From Priapulus caudatus (lineage: Eukaryota > Priapulida > Priapulimorpha > Priapulimorphida > Priapulidae), in assembly GCF_000485595.1 (NCBI RefSeq), contig NW_014577852.1:34451-98450 (forward strand): a stretch of 64,000 nucleotides of DNA. The letters run 5' to 3'. Both the position numbers and the translations under genes were made by a program. Each line of letters begins with the position of its first letter. Position 1 is the stretch's first letter. Below, piece by piece: positions 24,145 through 58,440 of the stretch. Below the pieces are notes generated by a model, which was not told where the DNA came from, ran no database searches, and was given only the letters and a program-made list of their open reading frames with translations.

Positions 24145-25364
24145 GATAATATGATATGATACTAACGTCTATTCATATGATAATGACAAATCGCTTCCCC
24201 GTTTTCCGTGAATGCAGCACAGGGAATGTATGTTATACCGAGTTTATAAAGGCTCTGTATTTACCAAAATAAATATTATCGTCAAATTATATAATAATAT
24301 ACCGAAATTTTTCAAATATGTAATGTACGTATCATGTGAAGTACAATTAGATTTTATTGTAAATATTATTCAAATATTTTTGGTCCACTTTATTCATCCG
24401 ATTAGCCTCGCTTGCCATATACTATTCACTGTTAAGGAACGCAGTATGACTCGGTTTTATTCAACATAAAACGTTGGTAGCGCATTCTATGCGCAGCTCT
24501 CGTTATTTGGTGGATAGTGGAGTAGGGCGGGAAAGGGGAAAGGAGACACGAAAAGTAATAACGTGAATGAAGGGAAGCCATGAGGCTAAGCAGTGTGAAG
24601 TGCACCACAGAGGGCAGCACAAATACAAAGTCTGAAGACATCTACCGAAACTACGTATACACTATAGATATGCTCAAGAACGTATTAAGTACGAAGTAAA
24701 GTTTGAATAACATACTTAATACGCTCTTGATGTACTGCCAAATGAAGTAAATAATTATAATTGGAATTATTCGACTTTTGACGTATGTGTACTAGAACGA
24801 AACGTTCTGTCCGCCCAGGATTTTAAGTTAATTTTCCAAAGCTAGTTACTGATGTGCGGCATACGCGATGTCAAATTTCCAGCGTAATAACACGCTGTGA
24901 ACTGCCTGTTTTGTGTTTATAATATATGTTGTGCCTTGCAATGAAGATTTGGCGCATATGGCATAATCATTCCCCATAGGAAGAACTCCGGATAATTGAT
25001 GGGAATTTTTAGCATAACGTGGTCTTCGAAGGAAAATGACTTTCCATTGTAGTAATACTGTGGCATATGTTTTACGCACGCATTTTATTAGAAGCTAGAA
25101 TATTAGGGAGACTAGTTTTATGGTAATATTAGCACAGAGTGGTGGTTTTCCCTGAGTTGTTTTTTAGTAATAAATTGGCAGGCGAGCGGGCGCATTGATG
25201 TCTGTAGTGAACAGAGAACACTCATTCCGAGCATTGCGAGTCATTTAACAACAAGTTGTCGGGTGTCTTATATCGGGTGCGTGCAGACGGTTTCCAGGAA
25301 TACTATGCGGAACACTGGCACCGATTTTACAAATTCCAGATCCGGGCTAGAAGAAGGAGTAGGA

Positions 25365-25545
25365 GGAGAAGAAGAAGAAGAAGAAGAAGAAGAAGAAGAA
25401 GAAGAAGAAGAAGAAGAAGAAGAAGAAGAAGAAGAAAAAGAAGAAGAAGAAGCGGAAGAAGAAGAAGAAGAAGAAGAAGAAGAAGAAGAAGAAAAAGAAG
25501 AAAAATAAGAAGAAAAAGAAGAAAAGGAATAGAGGGGCGGTTAAG
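25365..25545. repeat. (GAA)n tract
   Basis: About 180 bp of GAA repeats with a few interruptions. Open frames of poly-Glu, poly-Arg or poly-Leu across it are repeat artefacts. Confidence 0.95.
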
Positions 25546-26299
25546 GGTAACTAGTGTGGACATGGGTCATATAATAGGGGGTATAGATACATTGATGAGC
25601 GTACGTCTGGAGCGTCCACACAATGGGAGGGGGACCCCCCCCCCAACACCCTTCGGGCGCTTAGTGCCCTTGAGCTCGCATTTTTCGCCCCCCCCCCTCC
25701 AGAATTCACTTCTGGATCCGCCACTGGTTGTGTGTGTGGGGGGGGCGTGTTATTAAACCCATGTGATCCAAAGAAGAAAATAACCCTAGAATTCGCAAAT
25801 ATTGCACTTTTTATTCATTTTTTTCAATTTTCTCAAAAACGGCAATCTTGAAGGTTCTAAATGGCTAAAATCCAAGAGCTTCCGGGGGCTCCGCCCCCTG
25901 GACCTCGGGAAAGGGATTTCCCCCTGCACCCCACAGGTTAAGGGCTTCGCGCCAAGGCACTCGCGGTGGGCGCTACGCACACACACTCTTCGTATACTTT
26001 GCGATGGAAGTAACAGCGAAATCATCCCCCACCCCCACAACTGAAGACCTGTCTACGCCACTGGTTACAGTACCCATATGGCTCTTCGCTTTGCCACAAC
26101 TCGCCTGTGGTGGAGAAAAAGACTACGTATATATCGGTAGAGTTTGTTTGTGTCAAATGCGGATTTAAAAATAAAAGAAGAATAATAATAATAATAATAA
26201 TAATGATGATGATGATGATTATGATTATTATTCATACAAATTAGAATTATTATTATTATCATCATCATCATCATCATTATTAATAATAATATGATGAAA

Positions 26300-28495
26300 A
26301 TAACAATGATAATTCAAATTGATTGTAGTAACGTCAAAAAATAGCAATAATTTTAACAAAAATAGTGTATTATTATACTTATGCTAGATCAGGTTATAAG
26401 GTAACAAACCCTATCTCTTTCTATCTTTTACTCCCCTCTTTACTTCCCTCTTTACATCTCACATTTCGGTGGCAGGGAATCGTACGTTGTCCATTTAGAA
26501 AACCATTATAGGATTAACCCATGACCGGCAAGCGGGGAAAAATATGTGCATAAACATCGACTCGTATTTCTAAATAAATAATAGAATTATTAAATAATAT
26601 GCGACGTAGACGGTATCTGGTATTTTGCACTTTATTTCCAACTGCATTGATAGTATATACGTATAATTGGTGGCGAAATCCTCAACATTGCTTCTATGTG
26701 TATAATTATGTAAAGTTGCCATATGTTGTCGCGCGAGAACGTAGGAAATCGGTCCAGATATCCTCGTGTATGCGTGGGGTACAGATGTATCAGGGTCACT
26801 ATCGCTGGTGTTTGTACAAGCAGAAGAACGTGGCAGGCGGTAGACGTCACGCCGCGTACTACCACGATCGCATAACAAACATGCGATGTACGTTTATTTA
26901 CCAGACACGATGCGCGATTGCTTGAAGAATGTATAGAACAGATATGGCTTATTCATTGACATACGTTGCAGCTTACACCCGCTAATAATACGTAAAGAAT
27001 TTCACTCTCCGATTCTATACGTGAAGCCGTACGCGGTGACCTGCCGCGTCAATCCACGTCAATATAACGGGTCATACCCCATGTCAGCAGGGGAAGAAAG
27101 TTGTACGAACTCGAGCCTATTTTAACTATTTTTGAAAAACGCACAGTTTAACGATAACTATTTTATTTTGATTGATATGCAGCATATAATATGCAGATGA
27201 TTTGCAGTTGGACGCGCGGATGACGTATACTGCTAGATTATAGATCCGAGTAAAAGGTTTACGATGCGACTACATCTAGATTCAACACACTGCGTGCCAA
27301 TTTCATTACTCGGTATTCGCAAATTTGCCTTTAACTATCAGTTTTCGTAGGGTGTACGAGCTAGTCGTGGATTTTCTCACACGTCGAACATTCTTAGTTT
27401 GAATCAAACCGATTGAAAAGTTGCAGAATTGAAATTGGCGTTACTTATTTCTTTTATCTTGCATATATCGTTTTAGATTCCTTTTATGCATTGCTACGTG
27501 TATAATTCATTATTTAACCGGTTTAGGTTGCATGTTATAGTAGTATAAATGTTTCTCATTTGCACGAACGCACAAAACGTTTCCGGATACAAATGTATTT
27601 AGAACGGGAAATTAAAGATATTTTACTAAAATAACATGGACGGCATTCGACTAGTAATATGAGAAAGAATAACCGCGAGAACGTGAATGTGCTGCCAGAT
27701 AGGATTGATGCTCTATATACATGTGCTTACCCATGAGAGGAACATGGAACAGCGTGGTATACCCATCATATCACCGTCATTTTTATCTTGATATTTTAGT
27801 TTAAACTCCGACGAAATTCTTTCAGTTCCTTTGTGGTATGACTAAAGATTCTTTCGCAGTTCTTTGATATTACTCACGAGGAAAGCACGCACGCATTCCG
27901 CTCTCTAATATAAGCGCCGTGTATAACGTACGCATGCAGACGCGATCTTTATGCGAGCGAGACACAGCTGCAAAAAGGCGACGTGTGTGTGGCTGCTGGC
28001 TACACCGATTTTCGTCTTACAAAACACCCACGAAGATTTCAAAACATTCGGATGCAAGCGTTTTTCGCTTATCGTGTATCATCTAACGCCAGCTCTCTGA
28101 TTTCAAAATCGGCAAGCTAGCTGTCTTGCGTAATAGGTCGTTACTATCTATAATTCAAGATGGATGTTCGTGTCTTGATGTAGGGAAAAGTATACGCTGT
28201 TATAAATAATATAGATTAGGATACAAATGATTATAAGAGAAGTGGCATAATTTAGTGCGATTTAAATTACTTACGGTATGCAGCATCCTGACAGTCTGTA
28301 AACTAGACAAACTAAAACCAATCTAAAAAGCATATTTCGAGTGTTGAGTCATTTTCATACGATGCTAGGAAGACGATACATAGAAGCTTTTAATAAACGC
28401 AGAGAAAAGGTTCAGGTTCCTAGATAAATTTATAAGTAATTGGGCGATACATGTGTATACTTACTACATACATAGATAGCAGATCGTAATTTTAC
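26300..28495. other. AT-rich non-coding stretch
   Basis: I see no exon, RNA gene or clear repeat in most of this segment. Open frames at 26570-26925 on both strands overlap each other, lack splice context and resemble no family I know. Confidence 0.45.
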
Positions 28496-28574
28496 ATCAT
28501 GAAATATAAAAAAAATCGCTTGACACTAATAATTCATCCTGGCGGATGCACGAAGGATTCACACAGGTATAGGA

Positions 28575-28806
28575 AGCACGCGCGTGTGCAAACGATTGCA
28601 TGCACGTACGCGCACAAACACACGCGCGCGCACGCACGCAAACGCACGAGCACACGTACACGCACGTGCGGGCGCGCATGCGCACAATACACAGACGCAC
28701 GCACACTCAAACACGATACAAACACATGCTCAACTAACACATCCACTTAGGGCCTATACACAGCCGCGCACGTACATACACACACGTACACGCGCACTCG
28801 TTATAT

Positions 28807-28843
<37 letters not shown>

Positions 28844-29010
28844 TGTGGTGTGTGTGTGTGTCTGTGTGCGTGCGAGCGTGCGTGCGTGCGTGCTGCGTGC
28901 GTGCGTGCGTGCGTGCGTGCGTGGCGTGCGTGGTGTGTGTGTGTGTGTGTGTGTGTTGTGTGTGTGTGTGTGTGTGTGGTGTGTGTCGTGTGTGTGTGTG
29001 TGTGTGTAAC
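28575..29010. repeat. Alternating purine-pyrimidine simple repeats
   Basis: CACGCACACG-type repeats at 28575-28790 are followed by (TA)n at 28804-28831 and (TG)n/(TGCG)n to 29007. The ACGTACACGCACGTG-like units match arrays at 33118, 46440 and 47235. Confidence 0.9.
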
Positions 29011-29224
29011 ATGCCAGTGATTTGTAATTGAGAGAGAGAAATCGACGGTTGCTCCTCGGCATAGGTTACCGTAGCTATTTTTGTGGCATGTTTGCTGAAA
29101 TCGACGCCTATCCAATGATTTAGGTTGCATCACATGAGACATTGCCTGCCGGTGCAAGCAACGCTCCCGCAGTGACGGAGATGAAAAGAGGCAAGTGAGA
29201 AAGATCGACAGGAAAAGAAAGAAA

Positions 29225-31437
<2,213 letters not shown>

Positions 31438-31462
31438 NNNNNNNNNNNNNNNNNNNNNNNNN
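31438..31462. other. Assembly gap, 25 N
   Basis: Twenty-five unknown bases after a (TA)n tract, the same size as the gap at 16138. Confidence 0.99.
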
Positions 31463-33110
31463 TACGACCATAAAAAGCGCACACCACACGACACAAATGC
31501 ATGCCTCTGAGTCTCTCGTTGAAGTTTGTCTTAAATTTTCGGGCACTCAACAGCTGTGCGCTGCAGTGCTTGTTGTTTATTACACCGAGGCCGCAATGGC
31601 TTTGGTGAGTGCGTGTGTGCCGCATGGCGGTATTTGGAGATCTTAAAAGTTGGTGCGGGTTTCCGACGAATGCGCGTATAGTTCTTACGGCACATCACTT
31701 TTAAAAATTTGGGCCTCCAAAAGTCACTTTATGTATCGAAAAATCGCGTTCTCTTATACGTAGGGCGGAATGGTTTCGCGACGCCCACAAAAGGCCCCAC
31801 ATCGATTCGCGCGAGCAGCACAGCTTGCACGGTTTCGGTAGGAGATACGGAAAACGACACTTCGGCTCTTTCTACTATTATATAGTAGATGATTAGGATT
31901 TTTGCTGAAGCCCACCCCCTCTTGCACACGCTATTTGTACTTGTAGGCATAGCCACCAAAATGTCAACCGGCGGGGCCGGTCTGATGTAAACCATTTGGC
32001 ACGGCCCCGTTGTAGCCCCGCGGCGGCCATGGGAAGTGTAGCGCACGCGGCTGTTCGTCCCCGCCTGAGTGTAGCCGAGGTCCAGATTTTTGTAGCCGGG
32101 GCGAATTTTTTTTTATCCTATCACGTTATATCTCATTCGGCTCTCTCTTGATTGGCTGCTTTGATTTGACAGGCACACCATAGATAGTGTTTTTGGGATA
32201 GCGATAGTAGTATTATAAGCCCGAGTTAGTTGTGTGTATATGTTTAGTTAGTTATAGTTTGTTAGAGTTTGTTATATAGTAATATATAGTATATATAGTT
32301 GTTTATAGTTTTGTTAGTATAGTTTAGTTTTTTTATAGTTAGTGTTGGTGTTTCGGTTAGAGTTAGGTGGGGTTGGATTAGGTCTAGGTTAGGATAGCGT
32401 TAGGTGTTAGGTGGTTAGAATTTGTCAATCATTCCTTGATATACGGAAATTATATATGATCGGAAGTTGAATGATGAGTATTTATCCAAGCCCATGGATA
32501 TCACTGTGTAGGTAATAAAATAAATTCGGCAAGCCGCTGGGGACCGTCTATGTAGGCCACGGGGCCAGAATTTGTATACATCGGCGTCTGGGCGCGGGCT
32601 ACCTTGAAACCCTACCCCTAACTCCATCACCGTAACTGAACCCTACCCCTTTTTTGAAACTTTCCCGAATTTTTAAAAATACTAAGAAACATAGTAATGG
32701 TGCGATATTTGGGTGGATGATAGAGGAGTGGGCAAGATGCACATAGCTCCATTACCCACACTTATTTTACGTGCGTGCAAAGCTATATAGAGGTGGTGTA
32801 CGACAGTAGAAAACCTCCATGAGCAGCAGGCCTGAATAAGCATCGGACAGAAATTAATTAAACATCCTCACACTCTTTCGCTGCATAGACAACGTAAACT
32901 TTATTCATGTCAAATAACTACAGATTCATGCCTTATGCTTTGCTTGAACTTTTTCCCAGCTATATGATGCGAATTTCTAGAAAGTAGTCGGATCACATTT
33001 CAAATAGAAAAATGACCAACCGGTCACCATGGCTACGCCACTTGACGTAATGTCACAGCTACACGACAAGACAAATTTTACTTCTAATGCTTTCTAGACG
33101 TCCACGAGGC
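31463..33110. other. Unassigned region right of the gap
   Basis: No exon was recognised. The - strand is open at 32046-31729 (105 codons, mixed composition, containing PTETVQAVLLARIDVG), but it has no splice or family support. The segment 32220-32410 is a T/G-rich degenerate GTTAGTT/TAGGTTAGG repeat. Confidence 0.4.
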
Positions 33111-33117
33111 ATCTAAC

Positions 33118-33432
33118 TTGGGTGCGTGCGTGTGCACGTACACGTGTGTGCATGCGTGCATATGTGTGTGCGTGCGTACGTGCGAGTGCAGGTACACTTG
33201 TGTGCATGCTTGCGTGCGTGCGTGCGTGCATGTGCACGTACCCGTGCGTGCATGCGTGCGTGTGTGTGCACGTACACGTGTGTGCGCGTGCCTGCGGTGA
33301 CTGCGTGCGAGTGTACGTACACGTGCGTGCGTGCGTGCGTGTGCACGTCCACGTGTGTGCGCGTGCCTGCGTGCGTGTGCACGTACATTTGCGTGCGTGC
33401 GTGCGTGCGTACTTGCGTGCGTGTGCACACAG
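33118..33432. repeat. GTGCACGTACACGTGTGTGC-type array
   Basis: About 315 bp of alternating purine-pyrimidine repeat with recurrent TGCACGTACACGTG palindromes about every 40-60 bp. The same design is seen at 46440-46875 and 47235-47415. Confidence 0.85.
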
Positions 33433-33530
33433 GCACTTGAAGCGTTTCGATAAAATATAATGCTAAATAAATACGAATCACGTGAATATATAATATGAAT
33501 ATAATATGAAATATAATATGAATATCAATT

Positions 33531-33830
<300 letters not shown>

Positions 33831-34784
33831 AGAAGGGATGAGATAAGACAAATAGAGACGCAAAAGAAGGGACACGCCGAAATAGATATGTGTGCACGAG
33901 TTAGCGATAGATAGGGGAGACTAGTGCAGACAAAGGGAGAGGGGGGAATGGGCATGTGAATGGAATGAAAACAAGACAAACACTAGCGAGAGCGAAGATT
34001 ACGAAGAGCAAGGCAGGGAGCAAATGAGGTGAGGATTGGCGGAGTATGAGTTGAGCAGGAGTTGGGAGCAGAAGGAATGAGAGAAGGAAGAGCAACGAGC
34101 GCCAATAGATTTCCTTTGTCTGTGAATTAGGTGACTGATCGGCGGTGTGTAGGTCTAGTGCAATCCGACGATGTAAGCAAAGCTGCTTTGTACCGCGCAA
34201 TATATCGCCGGTCTGTACCCAACGGACGGGTGGTTGTGAAGGTTATGTAGCACGCCGCACATCGACACCATGCCAGCAAACGCGGCAATGGCATTTAGGG
34301 AATGCAAATAAACGATTATGGGGCAGCTTCCGACTCGTCTCCCTTCTGCCGGATGGATCGGAACATTATCCACGCAAGCACGTATGCATTGTAACCGAGC
34401 GATCGCATTATCAGGGTTCGGCGCGTCGTCGCTGCCACACAACACAGCTTCAACGCGAATATTGTGGTTAGGGCTATAGTAGTCACCGCTGACGAATATA
34501 TTCGGAAAGTCAAAGAATATCTTGTGGCGACCAATCGCGTTTTAGCCGATGCCGCCACCACGGCGTTCGTTTTCTCGAACGCGGCGTGTTTTGTCGTTTT
34601 GACTGAGTGTTGCTACTTAAAACCTATTTTTATTCCGACATGCTCTGAATAGTTGGAAAGCCAGAGCGATTGGATTCGCATCTAGGGAGAAATACAGTGA
34701 CAGTGTGTGCGCTTGTGCCACGCGGTCTTGCGGATTGGCTTAATTGCGTTCGAAGTGCTGGCCTGCGACGTTTGAAACTGGGAA

Positions 34785-54599
<19,815 letters not shown>

Positions 54600-55216
54600 C
54601 TTACAGTCACTTCTATATATTTATTTGACGTGGTTGTTTGTTAAAATGCAATTTATATGTGAGTGACACCAATGTGATTAAAGCTATCCAGTAAAAATCT
54701 GGGCTTGGTAAACAAATGTACGCTGCAATCAAAATAAAATAATAAAGTAATGACCAGTATATCAAAATGTTCAAAAATATCAATGGAAATATTTTCATTT
54801 TATAAAGGTAATCCTTGTGCTGCAGTCATGTACAACTGTTTTGAATATTCAACAGGAAATTTAAAAACAATTCTTTGGCTAAAACATAATAAAATAAATA
54901 TAAAAATCATTATTTAATCCCATATATTAGACTTCATTTAATTCTAACTGGCTGACAACTTGATGTGAATAATTTTATGTAACACAAATAAGGTTACTTT
55001 TGATTTGTACTATTGAAGTAATAATACAAAATACCCCACTGAAATGAGCCTATAATCTTTGAGTGATAAAGTATATTATATTGTGAGGTGATTATATTTA
55101 ATTCTACATGTCACAATATGTTAGTTGTTATCTTGATTTTATGTTCTGCCATATCAATTATTACACAAACACCTGTTTATTGTTGTTTAACACACACACA
55201 CATACAAACACACATA

Positions 55217-55273
<57 letters not shown>

Positions 55274-56096
55274 CTGTGTATATCAATATTTCATTTATGA
55301 ACTAAACGTTTCTTTTATTCCCCATATTATTTCCCATAGTGGTCCTAAGAATGAATTGTGTTACCTATAAGTACATAAATACTCTCACTCATTACTGTCA
55401 CAATATAACTTACAATCACTATATAAAGAAAACACAGTCAAATTTTTGACAGACAATTAATTTACGGTTTCAATGCAATAAATAAAAACGCTTATTTTCA
55501 TGATGATCATATATATGCTTGAGCACTTCTTACTCATATTCTGCATTGAATGATTAGATAAATTTCCATCACATTTGTTTTTATCACCCACGCCACCAGA
55601 GTCAATAATCTACAAGGTGTAACAAACTCGGTACGTATGCAGGTATTTTTTCTGCACTCCCATGCCCATAATTTTTAGTATATTATCAACAAGTCAACAG
55701 TAGATCTCACAGATTTTCAATTGTTTATAGGTATGCCATACACTATATAGACTTTACTAAACACACACGCTTCTTCCGCTGGGCACCATGTATATAATAG
55801 ATTAGTGTTGCCTTAAATTTGTCGTTTTGAGAATAACTAACTACTGTACAAGGAACATACAGATTTGGCACAGGAATACCAGTAACTTAGCTTCTGTATC
55901 TTTGAGTTATCCACTGCCTCTACACTCACAACTGCGTCCTTGTCGTGGTAATACTGACAATTTGTTTATCAGACTTGGAGAACACAAGGGACAAGAGATG
56001 TACATGCCTATACTGATAACTACAATCCTAATTTAGATATTTATCACTTACATGCTGATAAGGGGACAGATGTACCAAATTCTCATGTTATCAATG
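54600..56096. other. 3' flank of the TEP gene and spacer to BLOC1S6
   Basis: Possible poly(A) signals (AATAAA at about 54733-54743, and again at about 54890) follow the TEP stop. A (CA)n(TA)n microsatellite lies at 55190-55272. The two genes are convergent. No exon was seen. Confidence 0.6.
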
Positions 56097-58440
56097 TTAT
56101 GTGAGAGCTCGTTTTGCTATCAGCCGTCTCTCCAGCTCTTGTTCCTTTTTGCGTTGCTGCTCTTTCTGCAATCTATCCTTTTCTTTCATCTGCTGTAGTT
56201 TTGTGACTCGCTTCTGTGTAGAACAAACATGTTCATGGTAGTGTAAAAAGCTAGTGTAATGTTTGTTTTATGAAACTTATTTTAACCTTGCTTTATTCTT
56301 GACATAATTCAGATGGTGCTACTCGCTTTCTTCAAATTCCGTAGTATTGTTTCGATTATCAGAATGAGATTCTGAATCCGCTTCCTCATCAACTGATAAT
56401 GTATCATGGTCTGCATGGTAGTACTGGGCCCTTCACAGCTGTCTGCAAGGCTTGGAACATCTTCTGCCTCTAGCAGTATTTTTCTCCCAGACATCAAATG
56501 CAGATTCTGCATTATATTCTGATACACTCCCAGTATGAATGCTTATTTTCATAAGAATATTGTAAATATAAATGTAGGTTGTAATCGCTAACATGGCTGA
56601 AACCACCGGCTCGAAGGGCCAGTGTTTTGCCAATGTTACTGGCCCTCCAAAAAATTTGCCAGCATATGCCGGTGGGCCGGTGCTAATTTCGCGCTGTGGC
56701 TTCTGGTATACATTTCAGATGTGCAATGTCACATAAGTACCCGCTATGTAGTAACTGTAATAAGTAACACAGTACTACTGTATTATGAAACCCGCATATT
56801 TTAAAGAACCATTTTAATTTCTCAACAGGTCATTCAAATTCATTGGTTTTTATTAATAAAAATGCGCCAATCACTATAAGGCCTACCTTCACTTTGGTAG
56901 TTTTCTCATGAATTTCAACCATTTCCTTCTTTATCTTTACTAGTTTGTTCTGATATAGCCTTGTTCTGACCATCTAAATTGAACAATTATAAACCAATAC
57001 TAAAGCTGTCAACCTGGAAACAGATGAATCAATGGAACCCAAATTTTTTGGCTACTATAGTTAATACTAAAATTCAAAGTAGCAGCGAGAAAGTATTGCC
57101 AATCTCTATCACATTTTATATCAGCATGATACTGATAATTAAGGGTAGAGTATAGAATTCTGAATAACTCTGCGACCTGCAAATTCATCCAGACACATTA
57201 TAGCATTTAATATATGTTAATGACCACATGCACAATACCAAATTTTCCAACTGTTGTGCAACTTCCAAGTCTTTGAACTTGGTATTCTCCTCTTGAACAC
57301 CTTCTTGCAAAATTATTTGATTTTGCCTGAAAATAGTGATAAAACACAAACTGACTTAATTTTATTAGCTTGACCCAGTGTGCTTATATAGGCATGTTTA
57401 CATATATCATAAACCTTGTACCCTCACATGCATAAATTGATATACAATTTAAAGTTCCAGGGACTGTACTGAAGAAAAAGAAATCAAGGTTGATCAAATT
57501 AATAGATCAGGAAAAACACTCTTTCGGGAGTAAAAATTAAATAAATAAAAACAAGAAAAAATTACAGTTCGTTGATTTATCAGATACATACACAAATGAC
57601 TGAACAGCATTACTAGATATCGACTGCCCCAGATGGATATATAGATACGGATGTATAGAAAGTTTTTTTTTAGATAAGATCACACTCTGCTATCGATATA
57701 TAGGCTGTCCACAACAATCTCGCTTCTGATTGATTGTAACTACTGATATCCTCCTGATATCTTATATATACAGTAGATATCTATGATAGATCCTGTATAT
57801 ATATAGAATATCTACGGCCATCACTAAGGCTGCCGTTAATCACCAATGTGGCACTATGGATAAGTAATTAATATAGACTACATTTTTTTCACTGATCTCA
57901 ATCACTATTTATTACATTCGCTACTTTAAACTAGAGTAAAACATAAATAACATACCTGATTTCTAGAATGGCAGATCTGTACTTGTCAATTTCAAGTTTT
58001 TCGCACATATCTAGAAACCCACCAGTCAACTTAGTAACATAATCCGGGATTGGGTTAAGTCCTTCATTGTCGACTTGGTTTACTCCATGCACCATTTCAC
58101 CTACTCTTGACAGCTTCTCTAGGCATTGTTCTCTCAATACTCTACTGGTGCTTGTCTGTGGAGAAGGCAAGTCACTCCCTGATTCACTATCGATTCTTCT
58201 ATTTTCATGAAATGCATCCCCTGTCTCTTTATTTGAAAATGCTTCACTCCTATTCAGTTCCTGTTTATTCAACATGGTAGACTCCTGTTCAGCATTATTT
58301 ATGTTAGAACAAACTGTATCTATACTTGTATCATACAGCTGTGATTTAGCATCACTTTGTGAAACACACACTTGTTGAATATGCTGTGGGGTAGATTCAC
58401 ACGATTGTGGAAGAATCTGTAATTGCTCCCGCAATGGCAT
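56097..58440 (-). CDS. BLOC1S6: Pallidin, BLOC-1 subunit 6
   Basis: Pallidin is a coiled-coil subunit of BLOC-1, which sorts cargo to lysosome-related organelles and binds SNARE machinery. Four exons chain in phase: 58440-57956, 57326-57239, 56973-56887 and 56213-56097, giving 258 residues. The C-terminal part (YQNKLVKIKKEMVEIHEKTT, KVKKRVTKLQQMKEKDRLQK, EQQRKKEQELERRL) follows the human pallidin pattern YHAKLVNIRKEMLMLHEKTS closely. Upstream, LTGGFLDMCEKLEIDKYRSA then ILEIRQNQIILQEG corresponds to the helical core. Human pallidin is about 172 residues. Here the first exon adds a Ser/Gln/Glu-rich N-terminus of about 125 residues with no domain I recognise. The start ATG 58440 is the first in frame; an upstream exon is possible. 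Confidence 0.88.
56590..56700. repeat. Dispersed GGCTGAAACCAC / CTAATTTCGCG repeat
   Basis: Reverse-complement relative of 11880-11990, sharing CATGGCTGAAACCAC, GTGTTTTGCCAATGTT and CATATGCCGGTGG. It lies in an intron of BLOC1S6. Confidence 0.65.
57756..57812. repeat. GATATCTTATATATACAG hairpin
   Basis: GATATCTTATATATACAG pairs with CTGTATATATATAGAATATC around a 19-base loop, in the first BLOC1S6 intron. It lacks the CAGGAGT ends, although CTCCTGATATC lies directly to its left. Confidence 0.6.

Larger units (their letters stand above)
21111..26300. other. Gene-poor intergenic region
   Basis: No supported exon was seen. The region contains (CA)n at 22395-22460, an ACATT-type pentamer repeat at 22565-22650, a TTAGGG array with flanking inverted repeats at 23024-23274, a hairpin at 24109, (GAA)n at 25365-25545, a repeat with GGGGGCTCCGCCCCC and terminal GCCACTGG motifs at 25620-26065, and ATT/ATG trinucleotides at 26190-26290. 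The TM-gene poly(A) region should lie just after 21110. Confidence 0.5.

Noticed and set aside
25256-25756. Poly-Arg and poly-Glu open frames
   Set aside because: Read-through of the (GAA)n tract with no flanking conserved sequence.
26599-26925. 108-codon + strand frame with many Arg and Tyr
   Set aside because: It overlaps a 102-codon frame on the other strand, with no splice sites, family match or composition bias to support either.
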